DNA of 64,000 nucleotides from Paenibacillus sp. EZ-K15 (GTDB lineage Bacteria > Bacillota > Bacilli > Paenibacillales > Paenibacillaceae): the NCBI RefSeq assembly GCF_002573715.1, contig NZ_PDHM01000003.1, positions 926 through 64,925 of the forward strand, given 5' to 3'. The stretch's first letter is position 1; every line of letters begins with the position of its first letter. Below the pieces are notes generated by a model. It searched no databases, was not told the origin of the DNA, and saw nothing but the letters and a program-made list of their open reading frames with translations. Made by a program: the position numbers and the translations under genes. Positions 44,160 to 52,583 of the stretch are shown in pieces.

Positions 44160-45167
44160 TTACTTCTGCATGCCTAGCGCTGTGAGCAGCTCCTGCACGT
44201 CTTGCTCCTGTTCTTCAAGGAATGCTTTGAAGTCAGCGGCGTTTCGGTATTCGCTTGCCCAGTCGTTGGCAACCAGCTCTTTTTGCCACACTTCGTTCTC
44301 GGAGAGCTCCTTCAGCGTTTTGTCCCAGAAGGCCAGCTGCTCTTCCGACAGTTCCTTCGGACCGAATACACCGCGCCAGATGGTGAATTCGGCATCCAGA
44401 CCCAGCTCCTTCAGAGTCGGTACATCTGCAAAGTCTCCGCCCAGGCGTTCGCTTGAGGTAACCGCCAGGATTTTGATCTTGCCTGCTTTCAGGTAGCTCC
44501 CGAGCGAAGAAATGTCCGTGCCGATCGCGTCGGCATTGTTGCCGAGGAGGGCCGCGATGGCCTCGCCGCCGCCATCATAGGATAAATACTTCACGGTTCT
44601 CGGATCTACACCGGATTTGAATGCAGGTAGAACGCTGATCAAGTGGTCCATCGAGCCTGGAGCGGAACCGCCCGCAAGTGTGACGGAAGTCGGATCGGCT
44701 TTGATCGCGTCGACCAGCGATTGCAGGTCAGTGAATTTGGAGTTTGCCGGTACGGCAATCGCTCCGAAGTCTTTGGTCATCTGGGCGAGCGGCGTCACGT
44801 CCTTGTAGCCGAACGGACTGTTCCCTTCTTTTTTCAAGTTGTTGATGAGGATTGGCGGAGAGCTGACGAACAGCTTGTAGGGATCTTTGTTGTCTTTTGC
44901 CACGTATTCTGCGAGAAACACGGTCCCGCCGCCGCCGGGCTTGTTCTCAACCGTCATGGTTTGTTCGATGAGCTTTGTTTCCGTAAGTACTTTGGTGAGG
45001 GAACGTGCGGTTTTGTCCCATCCACCGCCGGCGCCAGAAGGCGCGGTCACGATAAATGGTTTTTTCGGATATTCGCCGGCGCTGCTTCCGGTGCTGTTGC
45101 AGGCTGTCAGGCTCATGGCCAGGACAAGTGCAGCGGTTATGATTTTTATGCCGTTTCGTTTAAGCAT
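44160..45167 (-). CDS. tctC: Tripartite tricarboxylate transporter, binding lipoprotein TctC
   Basis: A 335-residue Bug/TctC-type binding protein. The signal peptide ends in LTAC with the lipid-anchored cysteine at residue 23. The mature part starts YPKKPFIVTAPSGAGGGWDKTARSL, matching the family's first ligand-binding loop, and has GGGEAIAALLG further on. AAGGAGGAAAC precedes the ATG. It is the first gene of the minus-strand transporter operon and faces the divergent DctS/R genes. The ligand is likely a di- or tricarboxylate. Confidence 0.92.
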   Translation of the reverse strand: MLKRNGIKIITAALVLAMSLTACNSTGSSAGEYPKKPFIVTAPSGAGGGWDKTARSLTKVLTETKLIEQTMTVENKPGGGGTVFLAEYVAKDNKDPYKLFVSSPPILINNLKKEGNSPFGYKDVTPLAQMTKDFGAIAVPANSKFTDLQSLVDAIKADPTSVTLAGGSAPGSMDHLISVLPAFKSGVDPRTVKYLSYDGGGEAIAALLGNNADAIGTDISSLGSYLKAGKIKILAVTSSERLGGDFADVPTLKELGLDAEFTIWRGVFGPKELSEEQLAFWDKTLKELSENEVWQKELVANDWASEYRNAADFKAFLEEQEQDVQELLTALGMQK

Positions 45168-45210
45168 GGATAAGTTTCCTCCTTATCGTTGTGCGAGAGT
45201 TCGCAATACT

Positions 45211-45224
45211 TGTAAGCGCTTACC
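45211..45224. promoter_or_regulatory. cre operator between the divergent operons
   Basis: TGTAAGCGCTTACC matches the CcpA catabolite-response consensus. It lies 44 bases upstream of the tctC ATG, most likely after the transcription start, so it would repress the tctCBA-malic enzyme operon when preferred sugar is present. Confidence 0.75.
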
Positions 45225-45348
45225 CAATTGAAGTTCCTTCATATTATCATCGAGCGTCTGGCTTGAACAGAATTGCGACATAAGTTGAAAAAACATCATT
45301 TCGCTAATTTTGTTCATAAAATTTACGACCGATTTTTTCCAGAGACTA

Positions 45349-45376
45349 TTGTCACATGTGTGATCTAGAATACAAT
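45349..45376 (+). promoter_or_regulatory. Promoter of dctS with an overlapping TCACA-TG-TGTGA repeat
   Basis: TTGTCA (45349-45354) and TACAAT (45371-45376) are 16 bases apart. TCACATGTGTGA (45352-45363) overlaps the -35 and spacer and may be a binding site for the DctR product or another regulator. Confidence 0.55.
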
Positions 45377-45426
45377 AGGAAAATCAGAGCTGCGCTTATG
45401 GCGACAATGTGTATGGAGGAATATGA

Positions 45427-47037
45427 ATGCGTTTACAGACGAGATTGATTCTGCTTATAGGCACCCTGTTGTTCGCCGTCATTGTCGCCCTCACCTTCAG
45501 TTTTGAGCGGTTGCTCATCACAACGCTGGAGAAGAGTATCGGCTCTTCGGCATTAAAGCTGGCGAAGGCCGTGGCGGAAATGGACGTTATTCAGAATGCG
45601 TTCGAGGAAGAGAACCCGTCAGCCATCATTCAGCCCGTGGTAGAGGAAATTCGGTTGGAGACGGATGCGGAATATATCGTCATCGGTAACCGTGAAGGAA
45701 TCCGGTATGCGCATCCTCTCGCCGATCGGATCGGCAAAGAGATGGTCGGTGGCGACAACGGCCCGGTATTGAAGGGAATGAGCATCATATCGAAGGCGAT
45801 TGGCTCCATGGGACCCTCGCTCCGGGGGAAGACGCCGATCTACAATGATAAGAACGAAATTATCGGTATCGTATCGGTTGGCATTCTAATGAAAGATATC
45901 GAGATATCAGCACAATCGTACCGAAATCGTGTCCTGTTCTTTGCAGGAATTGCGTTAATCCTGGGATGCGGCGGCGCTATATGGATATCGTCCAGCGTCA
46001 AGCGATCCATTCACGGGCTGGAGCCCAAGGAAATCGGTTTATTGTATCAAGAGAAACGCGCGATTTTGGAAACGATTCATGAAGGCATTATCGCCGTCAA
46101 TCGGGAGGGCATCGTAACCTTGGCCAATCATACAGCCATGATGCTGATCGATCCAAAGGAGCGTAGGGTGATCACCGGGCAATATATTCAGGATGTCATC
46201 CCGGGCACCAGGCTGCTGGAGGTGATGCAGTCCGGGGTAGCAGAGAAGGATCAAGAGATGGTCATTAACGATCATGCGGTTGTGGTCAACCGGCTGCCTA
46301 TCTATGATCATGAGCATCGGATTGTGGGGGCGGTCTCCAGCTTTCGGAACAAATCCGAGCTGCTGCGCCTGACCGAAGAGCTTACGCAGGTGAAGAGGTA
46401 TACGGAAGCGCTGCGCGCGCAGACACATGAATATTCCAATAAGCTGTATACGATTTACGGACTGATTCAGCTGGAATCGTATCAGGAGGCGATGGATCTG
46501 ATTACGCATGAGACGGATGTGCATCAGAACCTGATACAATTCCTGCTGCAGGAAATTCCCGATCCGATCATTGGCGGCATTCTCATTGGAAAGTTTAATC
46601 GCGGAAGCGAGTTAAAGGTGAAGGTTGAGATCGACCGGAGCAGTTCCTTTAAAGACATTCCCGGTCATATTAGCCGAAACCAACTGGTTACCATTATCGG
46701 TAATTTGATCGACAACGCCATGGAGGCCGCATTGGGATCCAAATCGGATAACAGATGGGTAAGCGTAAAGTTACACGACAAGGGCGATCAATTAATGATC
46801 GAAGTATCCGACAGCGGGTCCGGTATTGCCGAGGCTGGAACGGATCGTCTGTTTAAGCTGGGCTATTCCACCAAGGGGGAGCGCAATCGAGGCTTTGGCC
46901 TATCGATCGTCAACGGGGCCGTACAGCAAATACACGGTACGATTGCGTGCCATAACTCGCCTGCGGGCGGTGCGGTGTTTACGGTCAAGATTCCAAAAAC
47001 AGGGGGGAATATCCATGATTCGGGTCGTAATCATTGA
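45427..47037 (+). CDS. dctS: Sensor histidine kinase of the CitA/DcuS/DctS family
   Basis: A 536-residue kinase. Helix 1 (about 8-28), an extracellular PAS-like sensor (30-170) with the DAEYIVIGNREGIRYAHP motif, helix 2 (about 175-193), a cytoplasmic PAS, then the phospho-acceptor H334 in AQTHEYSNKLYTIYGL and an HATPase with IGNLIDNAMEAAL. This family senses citrate, malate, fumarate or succinate outside the cell. GGAGG precedes the ATG. It is divergent from tctCBA and overlaps the regulator gene by 23 bases. Confidence 0.93.
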   Translation: MRLQTRLILLIGTLLFAVIVALTFSFERLLITTLEKSIGSSALKLAKAVAEMDVIQNAFEEENPSAIIQPVVEEIRLETDAEYIVIGNREGIRYAHPLADRIGKEMVGGDNGPVLKGMSIISKAIGSMGPSLRGKTPIYNDKNEIIGIVSVGILMKDIEISAQSYRNRVLFFAGIALILGCGGAIWISSSVKRSIHGLEPKEIGLLYQEKRAILETIHEGIIAVNREGIVTLANHTAMMLIDPKERRVITGQYIQDVIPGTRLLEVMQSGVAEKDQEMVINDHAVVVNRLPIYDHEHRIVGAVSSFRNKSELLRLTEELTQVKRYTEALRAQTHEYSNKLYTIYGLIQLESYQEAMDLITHETDVHQNLIQFLLQEIPDPIIGGILIGKFNRGSELKVKVEIDRSSSFKDIPGHISRNQLVTIIGNLIDNAMEAALGSKSDNRWVSVKLHDKGDQLMIEVSDSGSGIAEAGTDRLFKLGYSTKGERNRGFGLSIVNGAVQQIHGTIACHNSPAGGAVFTVKIPKTGGNIHDSGRNH

Positions 47038-47707
47038 AGATGATGTGCGCATTGCCAGCATTAATCAACGGTTCGTAGAGAAGGTAGAGGGCTTTGAGGT
47101 CGTCGGCATTGCAACGGATCGGGTCCAGTCGCATGAGCAGCTGGATATTCTGGCGCCTGATCTGGTGCTGCTGGATTTGTATTTTCCCGATATGTCAGGA
47201 TTGGATCTGCTGCAGCATATACAGCGGGGATACCCGAATACCGATGTTATTATTATAACGGCAGCCAAGGAATTCGATACGGTGCGGGAGGCGATTCGCG
47301 GCGGAGTGTACGATTTTATGATCAAGCCGGTGGTCTTCGACCGTTTCCAGGAGAAGCTGAAAGCCTACCGGAAATATTACGAGCAGATGAAGCAGCTCGG
47401 CGGAGCAAATAAGCAGATCGATCAACAGGGCATCGACCAGCTGTTATGGCGTGCCGGTGAACGGATGGAGAGGGAAGCGTATTTTCCAAAAGGCATCGAT
47501 AAATTGACGAGTGAGAAAATTCTGTCCTACATCGAGGAGTCCGAGGACGTGTGGACCGCGGAGGATCTTGGAAAACGTGGCGGCTTCAGCCGAACGACGG
47601 CCAGAAGATACCTGGAGTACTTCGTGGAGAAGGGCATCCTCGTGGCGGATATTTCATATGGCACGGTAGGCAGGCCGGAACGGGTATACCGGAAAGCGGA
47701 GGATTAG
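47015..47707 (+). CDS. dctR: Response regulator of the CitB/DcuR family
   Basis: A 230-residue regulator. The receiver has D54 in LVLLDLYFPDMSG, and the C-terminal half carries the CitT/DctR-type helix-turn-helix (TAEDLGKRGGFSRTTARRYLEYF). The ATG at 47015 follows AGGGGGG by 8 bases, inside the end of dctS; a longer frame from 46826 is only an overlap. It probably switches on the tctCBA-malic enzyme operon on the other side of the shared intergenic region. Confidence 0.93.
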   Translation: MIRVVIIEDDVRIASINQRFVEKVEGFEVVGIATDRVQSHEQLDILAPDLVLLDLYFPDMSGLDLLQHIQRGYPNTDVIIITAAKEFDTVREAIRGGVYDFMIKPVVFDRFQEKLKAYRKYYEQMKQLGGANKQIDQQGIDQLLWRAGERMEREAYFPKGIDKLTSEKILSYIEESEDVWTAEDLGKRGGFSRTTARRYLEYFVEKGILVADISYGTVGRPERVYRKAED

Positions 47708-48196
47708 ATGACCGGATGCTGGCGCGGAATCTCTCCTAAACTTGCAGCGGTAGATTGCTTGAGACGTTACCCGTATCAGAGTTCCAAATCATTGAGTCGG
47801 TTTCCCCAATCTGCAAGCTCGGCATGAAGGGCATCTGGAAGCGGGATACCTATTATGACCGGGATTTTGCCAGGATGGGGAGATCACCGATTTACTCGAA
47901 ATCATCCACGATTTAAAAAGTTGAAAAACCATTCTCTATGCATCCTCGTTATAATGATATGAGCCTAATTGGGATAACCATTCAATCCAATGCGTCTGCA
48001 TATGGAGATCCTGCCCACACTGTTGGTGTGGGTTATTCGGTTTTGGGGTATAGCCCATAACCCCCGGGTTAACAGCAGGGCCGATTATGACGCGGGTGTG
48101 CGTTTTTTAAACGCATTTTAAACGAAGGAATCCCCGTCATTTAAACTTGATCCTGTAACTTATAAGTAGAACATCACAGAGGGAGTGAACGAAAGC
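47708..48196. other. Intergenic stretch with a possible gene remnant and small hairpins
   Basis: From about 47748 to 47924 one frame reads as plausible protein (QIIESVSPICKLGMKGI and WKRDTYYDRDFAR) and needs one base change to continue into DGEITDLLEIIHDLKS and a stop at 47922. It has no start site and looks like a decayed gene tail. A hairpin CCCACAC-TGTTG-GTGTGGG follows at 48014-48032 without a T run, and GCGTTT with AAACGC forms a small stem near 48102-48116. I see no intact gene. Confidence 0.4.
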
Positions 48197-49303
48197 ATGC
48201 TGGAAGCCTACCTGTTTCCAATATCTTATGCATTTTTAACCTTTCCCATAGCGGCTTTGCTGTGCGCAGTTCCCTTTCTGATTGTGCAGTATCGCAAATA
48301 TGGTTATTTTAATAAATTCCGGGGATTTCTGCTGTATTTATTTCTGCTCTACATGATGAACGCAGTGTATCTGGTGCTCCTTCCTTTGCCTGCCTCGCGG
48401 CATAATGCTCCAATGAATGTCGCCTCGGTCATGCAGTGGATTCCGCTGAATTTTATCCAAGACATATTGAAGGAGACCCAGGTGGTATGGGGCGAGCCTT
48501 CGACTTACATGCATTTGTTGAAGGAAAGAGCCTTCTTGCAGGTTGTGTTTAACGTATTTCTCGTGGTTCCGTTCGGCATGTTCCTGCGTTATTACGCTCG
48601 GGCATCCTGGGTTACGTGCTTGGTGGCCTCATTCGGATTATCGCTGTTCTTCGAGGTGACCCAGGTGACCGGCATTTACGGCATCTATGATCACCCATAC
48701 CGGTTGTTTGACGTGGATGACCTGCTGTTGAATACCATGGGTGGAATGATCGGATTCGTGCTCGCGGATTGGATGAAAAATCATCTGCCTCGCCTCGATC
48801 GGCTGGATGAGAAGGTGGATCTGTCGCAGAAACGGGTCAGTTATACGCGCCGGGCGATCGCTTTCGGTATTGATGCAGGGGTCGTGCTGCCGATGATTGG
48901 CGTGTTGACGGTGCTGAACGTGAAGGGTGCGTATTTTATTGTCGTGATTTTATATCATATCGTGCTGCCGTATATGATGCAGGGACAGACGCTGGGCAAG
49001 TGGATTGTCCGGGTCCAGATTCGTGGAGCAGAGGAACATCTGAAGTTGAAGGAAGTGATCATCCGTAACGGACTGCTATATGTGGTATGGGGTGGAGTTC
49101 ATGCCTTGCTTATTCCCGTTAATGTTTTGGGTTCGCAAATCCTGGCTGCCATGTATGCGCTGGGGGTATTGCTTCTGGATGGCGTTGTGTTTATCCATAT
49201 GCTGTTATGTCTCATCCATCGTGACCGGAAGCTGCTCCATGAAGCCAAGAGCGGAACGAGGCTGGCTATCGTAGAGAATAAACCATTAATCAAGACGGAT
49301 TAA
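48197..49303 (+). CDS. VanZ-RDD fusion membrane protein
   Basis: A 368-residue membrane protein. The first 205 residues are a VanZ-like domain with five or so helices and the motifs IPLNFIQDIL, VFNVFLVVPFG and FFEVTQVTGIYG. From about 220 there is an RDD domain (YTRRAIAFGIDAGVVLP, then GQTLGKWIVRVQI). VanZ proteins are linked to low-level teicoplanin tolerance and surface hydrophobicity; RDD domains may be ion transporters. The ATG at 48197 is 11 bases from GAGGGAG; a GTG at 48185 overlaps that site. Confidence 0.85.
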   Translation: MLEAYLFPISYAFLTFPIAALLCAVPFLIVQYRKYGYFNKFRGFLLYLFLLYMMNAVYLVLLPLPASRHNAPMNVASVMQWIPLNFIQDILKETQVVWGEPSTYMHLLKERAFLQVVFNVFLVVPFGMFLRYYARASWVTCLVASFGLSLFFEVTQVTGIYGIYDHPYRLFDVDDLLLNTMGGMIGFVLADWMKNHLPRLDRLDEKVDLSQKRVSYTRRAIAFGIDAGVVLPMIGVLTVLNVKGAYFIVVILYHIVLPYMMQGQTLGKWIVRVQIRGAEEHLKLKEVIIRNGLLYVVWGGVHALLIPVNVLGSQILAAMYALGVLLLDGVVFIHMLLCLIHRDRKLLHEAKSGTRLAIVENKPLIKTD

Positions 49304-49309
49304 TGTAGG

Positions 49310-49338
49310 TTACCACAGCATCTCTTATTTGTTATAAT
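49310..49338 (+). promoter_or_regulatory. Promoter with a perfect extended -10
   Basis: TTACCA (49310-49315) and TATAAT (49333-49338) are 17 bases apart, with TGT ahead of the -10. Transcription should start near 49345, which leaves 27 bases before the CTG at 49372. Confidence 0.7.
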
Positions 49339-49371
49339 GTGGTAAACGTGTTCGCCGAGGAGGAGATACAA

Positions 49372-50025
49372 CTGAAAGGCAAAATCCTCTCCATTTCTGC
49401 AATCATCGTGGGCTTGCTGTTTATTTCCTACCAACATCTGGGTTATTCGTTCGGAGATGATCTGTTCCGCTGGGCAGGGATCTCGCCATGGACTAAGGAA
49501 GGCAATTATGGTCTTCATCTGCCTGTTCTAGCAGGTCTTATTTTGTTGGTAGCTGGCATCCTATGGGTGGCACGGATTTATCGTCCACGTTATCCGAAGA
49601 TTATGAGCCGATTATTGATCGGCTGTATCGCATGGATCGTTATTTTCCCATTCATATCAGCGTTTGTGATGTACGCGGTGAATTATAATTCGAGCGGAAT
49701 ATCCACCGTGACGTACTCCAAAAAAGACAGCAAGTGTGATTATCGCACAGAGAACGATGCTATTCGGGCACATTGCCAGATTCATATTTACAGCTATGGC
49801 ACCGAGCAACAGGTTATGATACGGCCGCTAAGCGTTGATATTGGCGGGAGGGTGGTTGATTTCGAGCCTAAGGTGGTTACGGTTCGGCCACGAGGTCGGA
49901 TACAGATTAGTGAAACCTTTGAGGGTTTCTTGGAACAGCCTGACTCTTCCAACAGTATGTCGGGCGGAACCAACGAGCCGGGCATCGAGCTGATCGTGGA
50001 TGGCAGAAGCAAGCAGGTGAAATAG
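49372..50025 (+). CDS. Two-helix-region membrane protein, unknown function, probable CTG start
   Basis: A 217-residue protein I do not recognise. Hydrophobic segments lie near residues 4-22, 45-65 and 78-102. The remainder is an extracellular domain with two cysteines, ending in polar beta-like sequence. No ATG is near the beginning. GAGGAGGAG (49357-49365) is 6 bases before a CTG at 49372, while the GTGs at 49339 and 49348 lie at or before the predicted transcription start. CTG is therefore the best start, which is rare. It is followed 48 bases later by another membrane-anchored protein. Confidence 0.6.
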   Translation: MKGKILSISAIIVGLLFISYQHLGYSFGDDLFRWAGISPWTKEGNYGLHLPVLAGLILLVAGILWVARIYRPRYPKIMSRLLIGCIAWIVIFPFISAFVMYAVNYNSSGISTVTYSKKDSKCDYRTENDAIRAHCQIHIYSYGTEQQVMIRPLSVDIGGRVVDFEPKVVTVRPRGRIQISETFEGFLEQPDSSNSMSGGTNEPGIELIVDGRSKQVK

Positions 50026-50073
50026 CCATCCGTTACGAATGAAGGTACATGACTCTGATATCCGAGGTGGGCC

Positions 50074-50550
50074 ATGGCGAATTTTCATCGCACGGAATGG
50101 TATATGAAAATACCGCTGTTAACGCTGCTATTGCTGGTGATGGGTTTATCGCCCGCTGCGGTTGCTTCCTGGGCATACTCATTTGTCGTCAATGATGGGA
50201 AGGTTTTTGTCGTGTCAGAGGACCGCGTGGATGAGTCCACGCTTGGAGACGTGGTGGGGAAGGTCACCTACCATACGGATCGGGAAGGGACCTACGGCGG
50301 CAATTTCTCTAATATTTACCCAAGGGGAACGAAATACTATGCCGTTCAAGGAATCGCTCCTGAATTGGCCATCGCGGTTGAGACGCAGGAAGGCTATCTG
50401 ATGGCTCGTTATGAGGGTGAGTATAGCGGGTCCCGTGTTCCGTGGGAAGCCATCAAGGATTGGATGGCGGCGGGGCTGATCCTACTAATCGTTGTGTGGG
50501 TGGCGATCGTTGTTCGAAAGAAGCGGGCAAGTGGCTCATATAGGCGTTAG
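50074..50550 (+). CDS. Secreted protein with C-terminal membrane anchor, unknown function
   Basis: A 158-residue protein. A signal-like helix (about 12-32) is followed by an extracellular part of about 90 residues (VVNDGKVFVVSEDRVDEST, then TEYYAV-like beta strands), and a second helix near 130-148 with a basic tail (RKKRASGSYRR). GAGGTGGG precedes the ATG. I cannot name a family. It may work with the membrane protein encoded just upstream. Confidence 0.7.
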   Translation: MANFHRTEWYMKIPLLTLLLLVMGLSPAAVASWAYSFVVNDGKVFVVSEDRVDESTLGDVVGKVTYHTDREGTYGGNFSNIYPRGTKYYAVQGIAPELAIAVETQEGYLMARYEGEYSGSRVPWEAIKDWMAAGLILLIVVWVAIVVRKKRASGSYRR

Positions 50551-50589
50551 CTGCTTCGGGAGCTAAGCCAATTTATTCAAGATGTGCAA

Positions 50590-50626
50590 TAACAGCCGGT
50601 ATTCTTTGAGCATGCTCATTGGACAC
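50590..50626. promoter_or_regulatory. Inverted repeat between two genes
   Basis: TAACAGCCGGT (50590-50600) pairs with ACCGGCTTGTTA (50615-50626) with a bulge, and TGAGCATGCTCA lies in the loop region. There is no T run, so it is not a standard terminator. Confidence 0.4.
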
Positions 50627-50736
50627 CGGCTTGTTACATTTATGTATTTGTACGGGTTACAGCTAGGCCTATGGAGGATTTATATTTGCTACAATAGAAA
50701 ATAGAACTAGAAACCGATACGATAAGGAGACAGCTC

Positions 50737-51198
50737 ATGAAACCGATACGAAACTCGGCCAAGGCCGTTATTATGCGGAATCATCAAATTCTTCTAACGA
50801 AAAACGTAGACCATTTGGGGGATTTCTATCTGTTCCCTGGCGGCGGACAAGAAAAGGGAGAAACCTTGGTGCAGGCGGTGATCAGAGAGTGCCAGGAGGA
50901 AATCGGGCGTAAGGTGGAAGCTGGTGATCTGTTGCATGTCCGTGAATACATAGGTTCCAACCACGAGTTCGCGGAATGGGATTCCGATGTGCACCAAGTG
51001 GAGTTTTATTTTGAGTGCAGCTTGGTGGATGCAGGGGATACCTTTCTTGGCCATAACCCGGATGAATACCAGGTGGGTGTGGAATGGATCGACCTGTCCG
51101 CATTGGATGAGATTCGAGTATACCCTCGATCCCTGGTCAAACCACTCCAAGATAAGGCTGCACGCCCCGTAGTTTGCTATGTTGGAGATACGAACTGA
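50737..51198 (+). CDS. NUDIX hydrolase
   Basis: A 153-residue NUDIX protein. The NUDIX box lies at residues 36-58 (GGQEKGETLVQAVIRECQEE then IG), with all catalytic glutamates present. It probably hydrolyses a nucleoside diphosphate linked to another group; the substrate cannot be told. AAGGAGA precedes the ATG. Confidence 0.9.
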   Translation: MKPIRNSAKAVIMRNHQILLTKNVDHLGDFYLFPGGGQEKGETLVQAVIRECQEEIGRKVEAGDLLHVREYIGSNHEFAEWDSDVHQVEFYFECSLVDAGDTFLGHNPDEYQVGVEWIDLSALDEIRVYPRSLVKPLQDKAARPVVCYVGDTN

Positions 51199-51264
51199 TT
51201 TTATCTACAGAAAATCTTGAAGTTTGTGGTCAAAAATTCAATGGGATGATGGAGGATGCCGAAT

Positions 51265-51468
51265 ATGGATCAATGGGAATACAAAACGCTGAAATACAAA
51301 ACCGGAGGATTCCTTGGAGGCAAGGTGAACGAAGAGGAATTTGAGGATTTATTAAACAGTTACGGGATTGACGGATGGGAATTGATCTCGTGTTTTGATA
51401 CGAGTGTGCATCAAGGCCAGTCCAGAGACATCATTGCCGTAATGAAGCGAAGAGCTTATCTGGGGTGA
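51265..51468 (+). CDS. DUF4177 small protein
   Basis: A 67-residue protein of the DUF4177 family, recognised by WEYKTLKYKT and the central LNSYGIDGWELISC. It folds as a small alpha/beta unit of unknown role. GGAGG (51251-51255) is 9 bases before the ATG at 51265; the ATG at 51256 touches it. Confidence 0.8.
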   Translation: MDQWEYKTLKYKTGGFLGGKVNEEEFEDLLNSYGIDGWELISCFDTSVHQGQSRDIIAVMKRRAYLG

Positions 51469-51494
51469 GGAATGAATAAAGGGGAGACGATATT

Positions 51495-52244
51495 ATGATC
51501 ATTCGCGAGACAGAGGATGCTTTTGTGATGACAGCCCAGGACGACCATGGCCGATTCTCGGGCGATGTAGCCCGGGGCTTCCGGCGAGAGCTGTTTATGG
51601 ATGAGTCTGTATTGGATGAAGTACTGCTGGCTATAACCGAGCATGACCGCGCTTGGCTTCGGATGGATGACACACCGATCTGGAATGACGAGAGCCGGAC
51701 TCCATACACTTTTATCGATTATCCGGTCCTGCCGAAAATGCTAATGTATACAAAGGGTGTTGATGAGATCGAAGCGATGAGTCCTTATGCAGGGTATCTC
51801 TGCAGCCTTCATTTTGCATCATTTATGAAAGAAGCGACGGAAGCGCCGCTGGTGGAATTCTACCATGAGGAGTTGGCTCGGCAAAAACGACTAAGTGATC
51901 AGTTTCAATTTCCCGATGAAGATGTCGTTAACAGACAGTTTGGCCTGCTGCAGCTGTGCGATGATATCTCGCTCTATGTAAACATGAATGCACCTGGTGT
52001 TTCCAAGGATCAGGAGCATCCGTGGTTTAAAGAGGGCTTCGATATGTCGATTGATGGAGAAAGGGTCATAGCGGCCTGGGCAAGCGAGCACGAGATTCGA
52101 CTGCGACCGTTTCTGTTCGAACAGGCATGGTCGGCTTCGGTGAAGTGGAAATATGTGCTGAAGGCGAAGATTGATGAACTGGGAGTGGCCAAGGCATTTG
52201 ATGGTGCGGCGTGGACGGAGCAGACGGTTACTTTTGTACCGTAA
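51495..52244 (+). CDS. DUF3891 family protein
   Basis: A 249-residue soluble protein. The N-terminal MIIRETEDAFVMTAQDDHGRFSG and the internal HDRAWLRMDDTPIW are typical of DUF3891. No function is established. The histidine- and aspartate-rich start may bind metal, which is a guess. GGGGAGAC precedes the ATG. It follows the DUF4177 gene after 26 bases. Confidence 0.8.
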   Translation: MIIRETEDAFVMTAQDDHGRFSGDVARGFRRELFMDESVLDEVLLAITEHDRAWLRMDDTPIWNDESRTPYTFIDYPVLPKMLMYTKGVDEIEAMSPYAGYLCSLHFASFMKEATEAPLVEFYHEELARQKRLSDQFQFPDEDVVNRQFGLLQLCDDISLYVNMNAPGVSKDQEHPWFKEGFDMSIDGERVIAAWASEHEIRLRPFLFEQAWSASVKWKYVLKAKIDELGVAKAFDGAAWTEQTVTFVP

Positions 52245-52352
52245 GTTCATTCATATAAACGATCATACTTCATCGGCAAAAATATGATATGATCACCACA
52301 GTAGGTTGTAGACTGGACAGATTTGATTCTGTAGGAATGTAGAGGATGAATA

Positions 52353-52529
52353 ATGAAGAAAAAGGAATTTTTGATCGTTGCGCTGCTTAATTTTTTGGCT
52401 GCGATAGCGTTCTTGGTGGTCGTTTTCATCACGGATCGAAGCTCTTGGCAATGGGGATTTGGAATCGTTTCACTGTTGTTTGCGATTGGTGGAGTAGGGA
52501 ATTTGGTATTGCATGCCAAGAACAAGTAA
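52353..52529 (+). CDS. Small two-helix membrane protein
   Basis: A 58-residue protein with two hydrophobic helices (residues 5-26 and 34-52) joined by TDRSSWQWG. AGAGG is 7 bases before the ATG at 52353, and the frame has a normal stop at 52527-52529. No family is recognised. It sits 54 bases ahead of the DUF368 gene, possibly in the same unit. Confidence 0.65.
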   Translation: MKKKEFLIVALLNFLAAIAFLVVVFITDRSSWQWGFGIVSLLFAIGGVGNLVLHAKNK

Positions 52530-52583
52530 AACCTCCTTCGCAGGGCTATCACGATAAGATTCACTTTGTAAGGTAGGAGGATT

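Noticed and set aside
48014..48032. Hairpin after dctR as a terminator
   Set aside because: The stem is good but no T run follows, so termination cannot be claimed.
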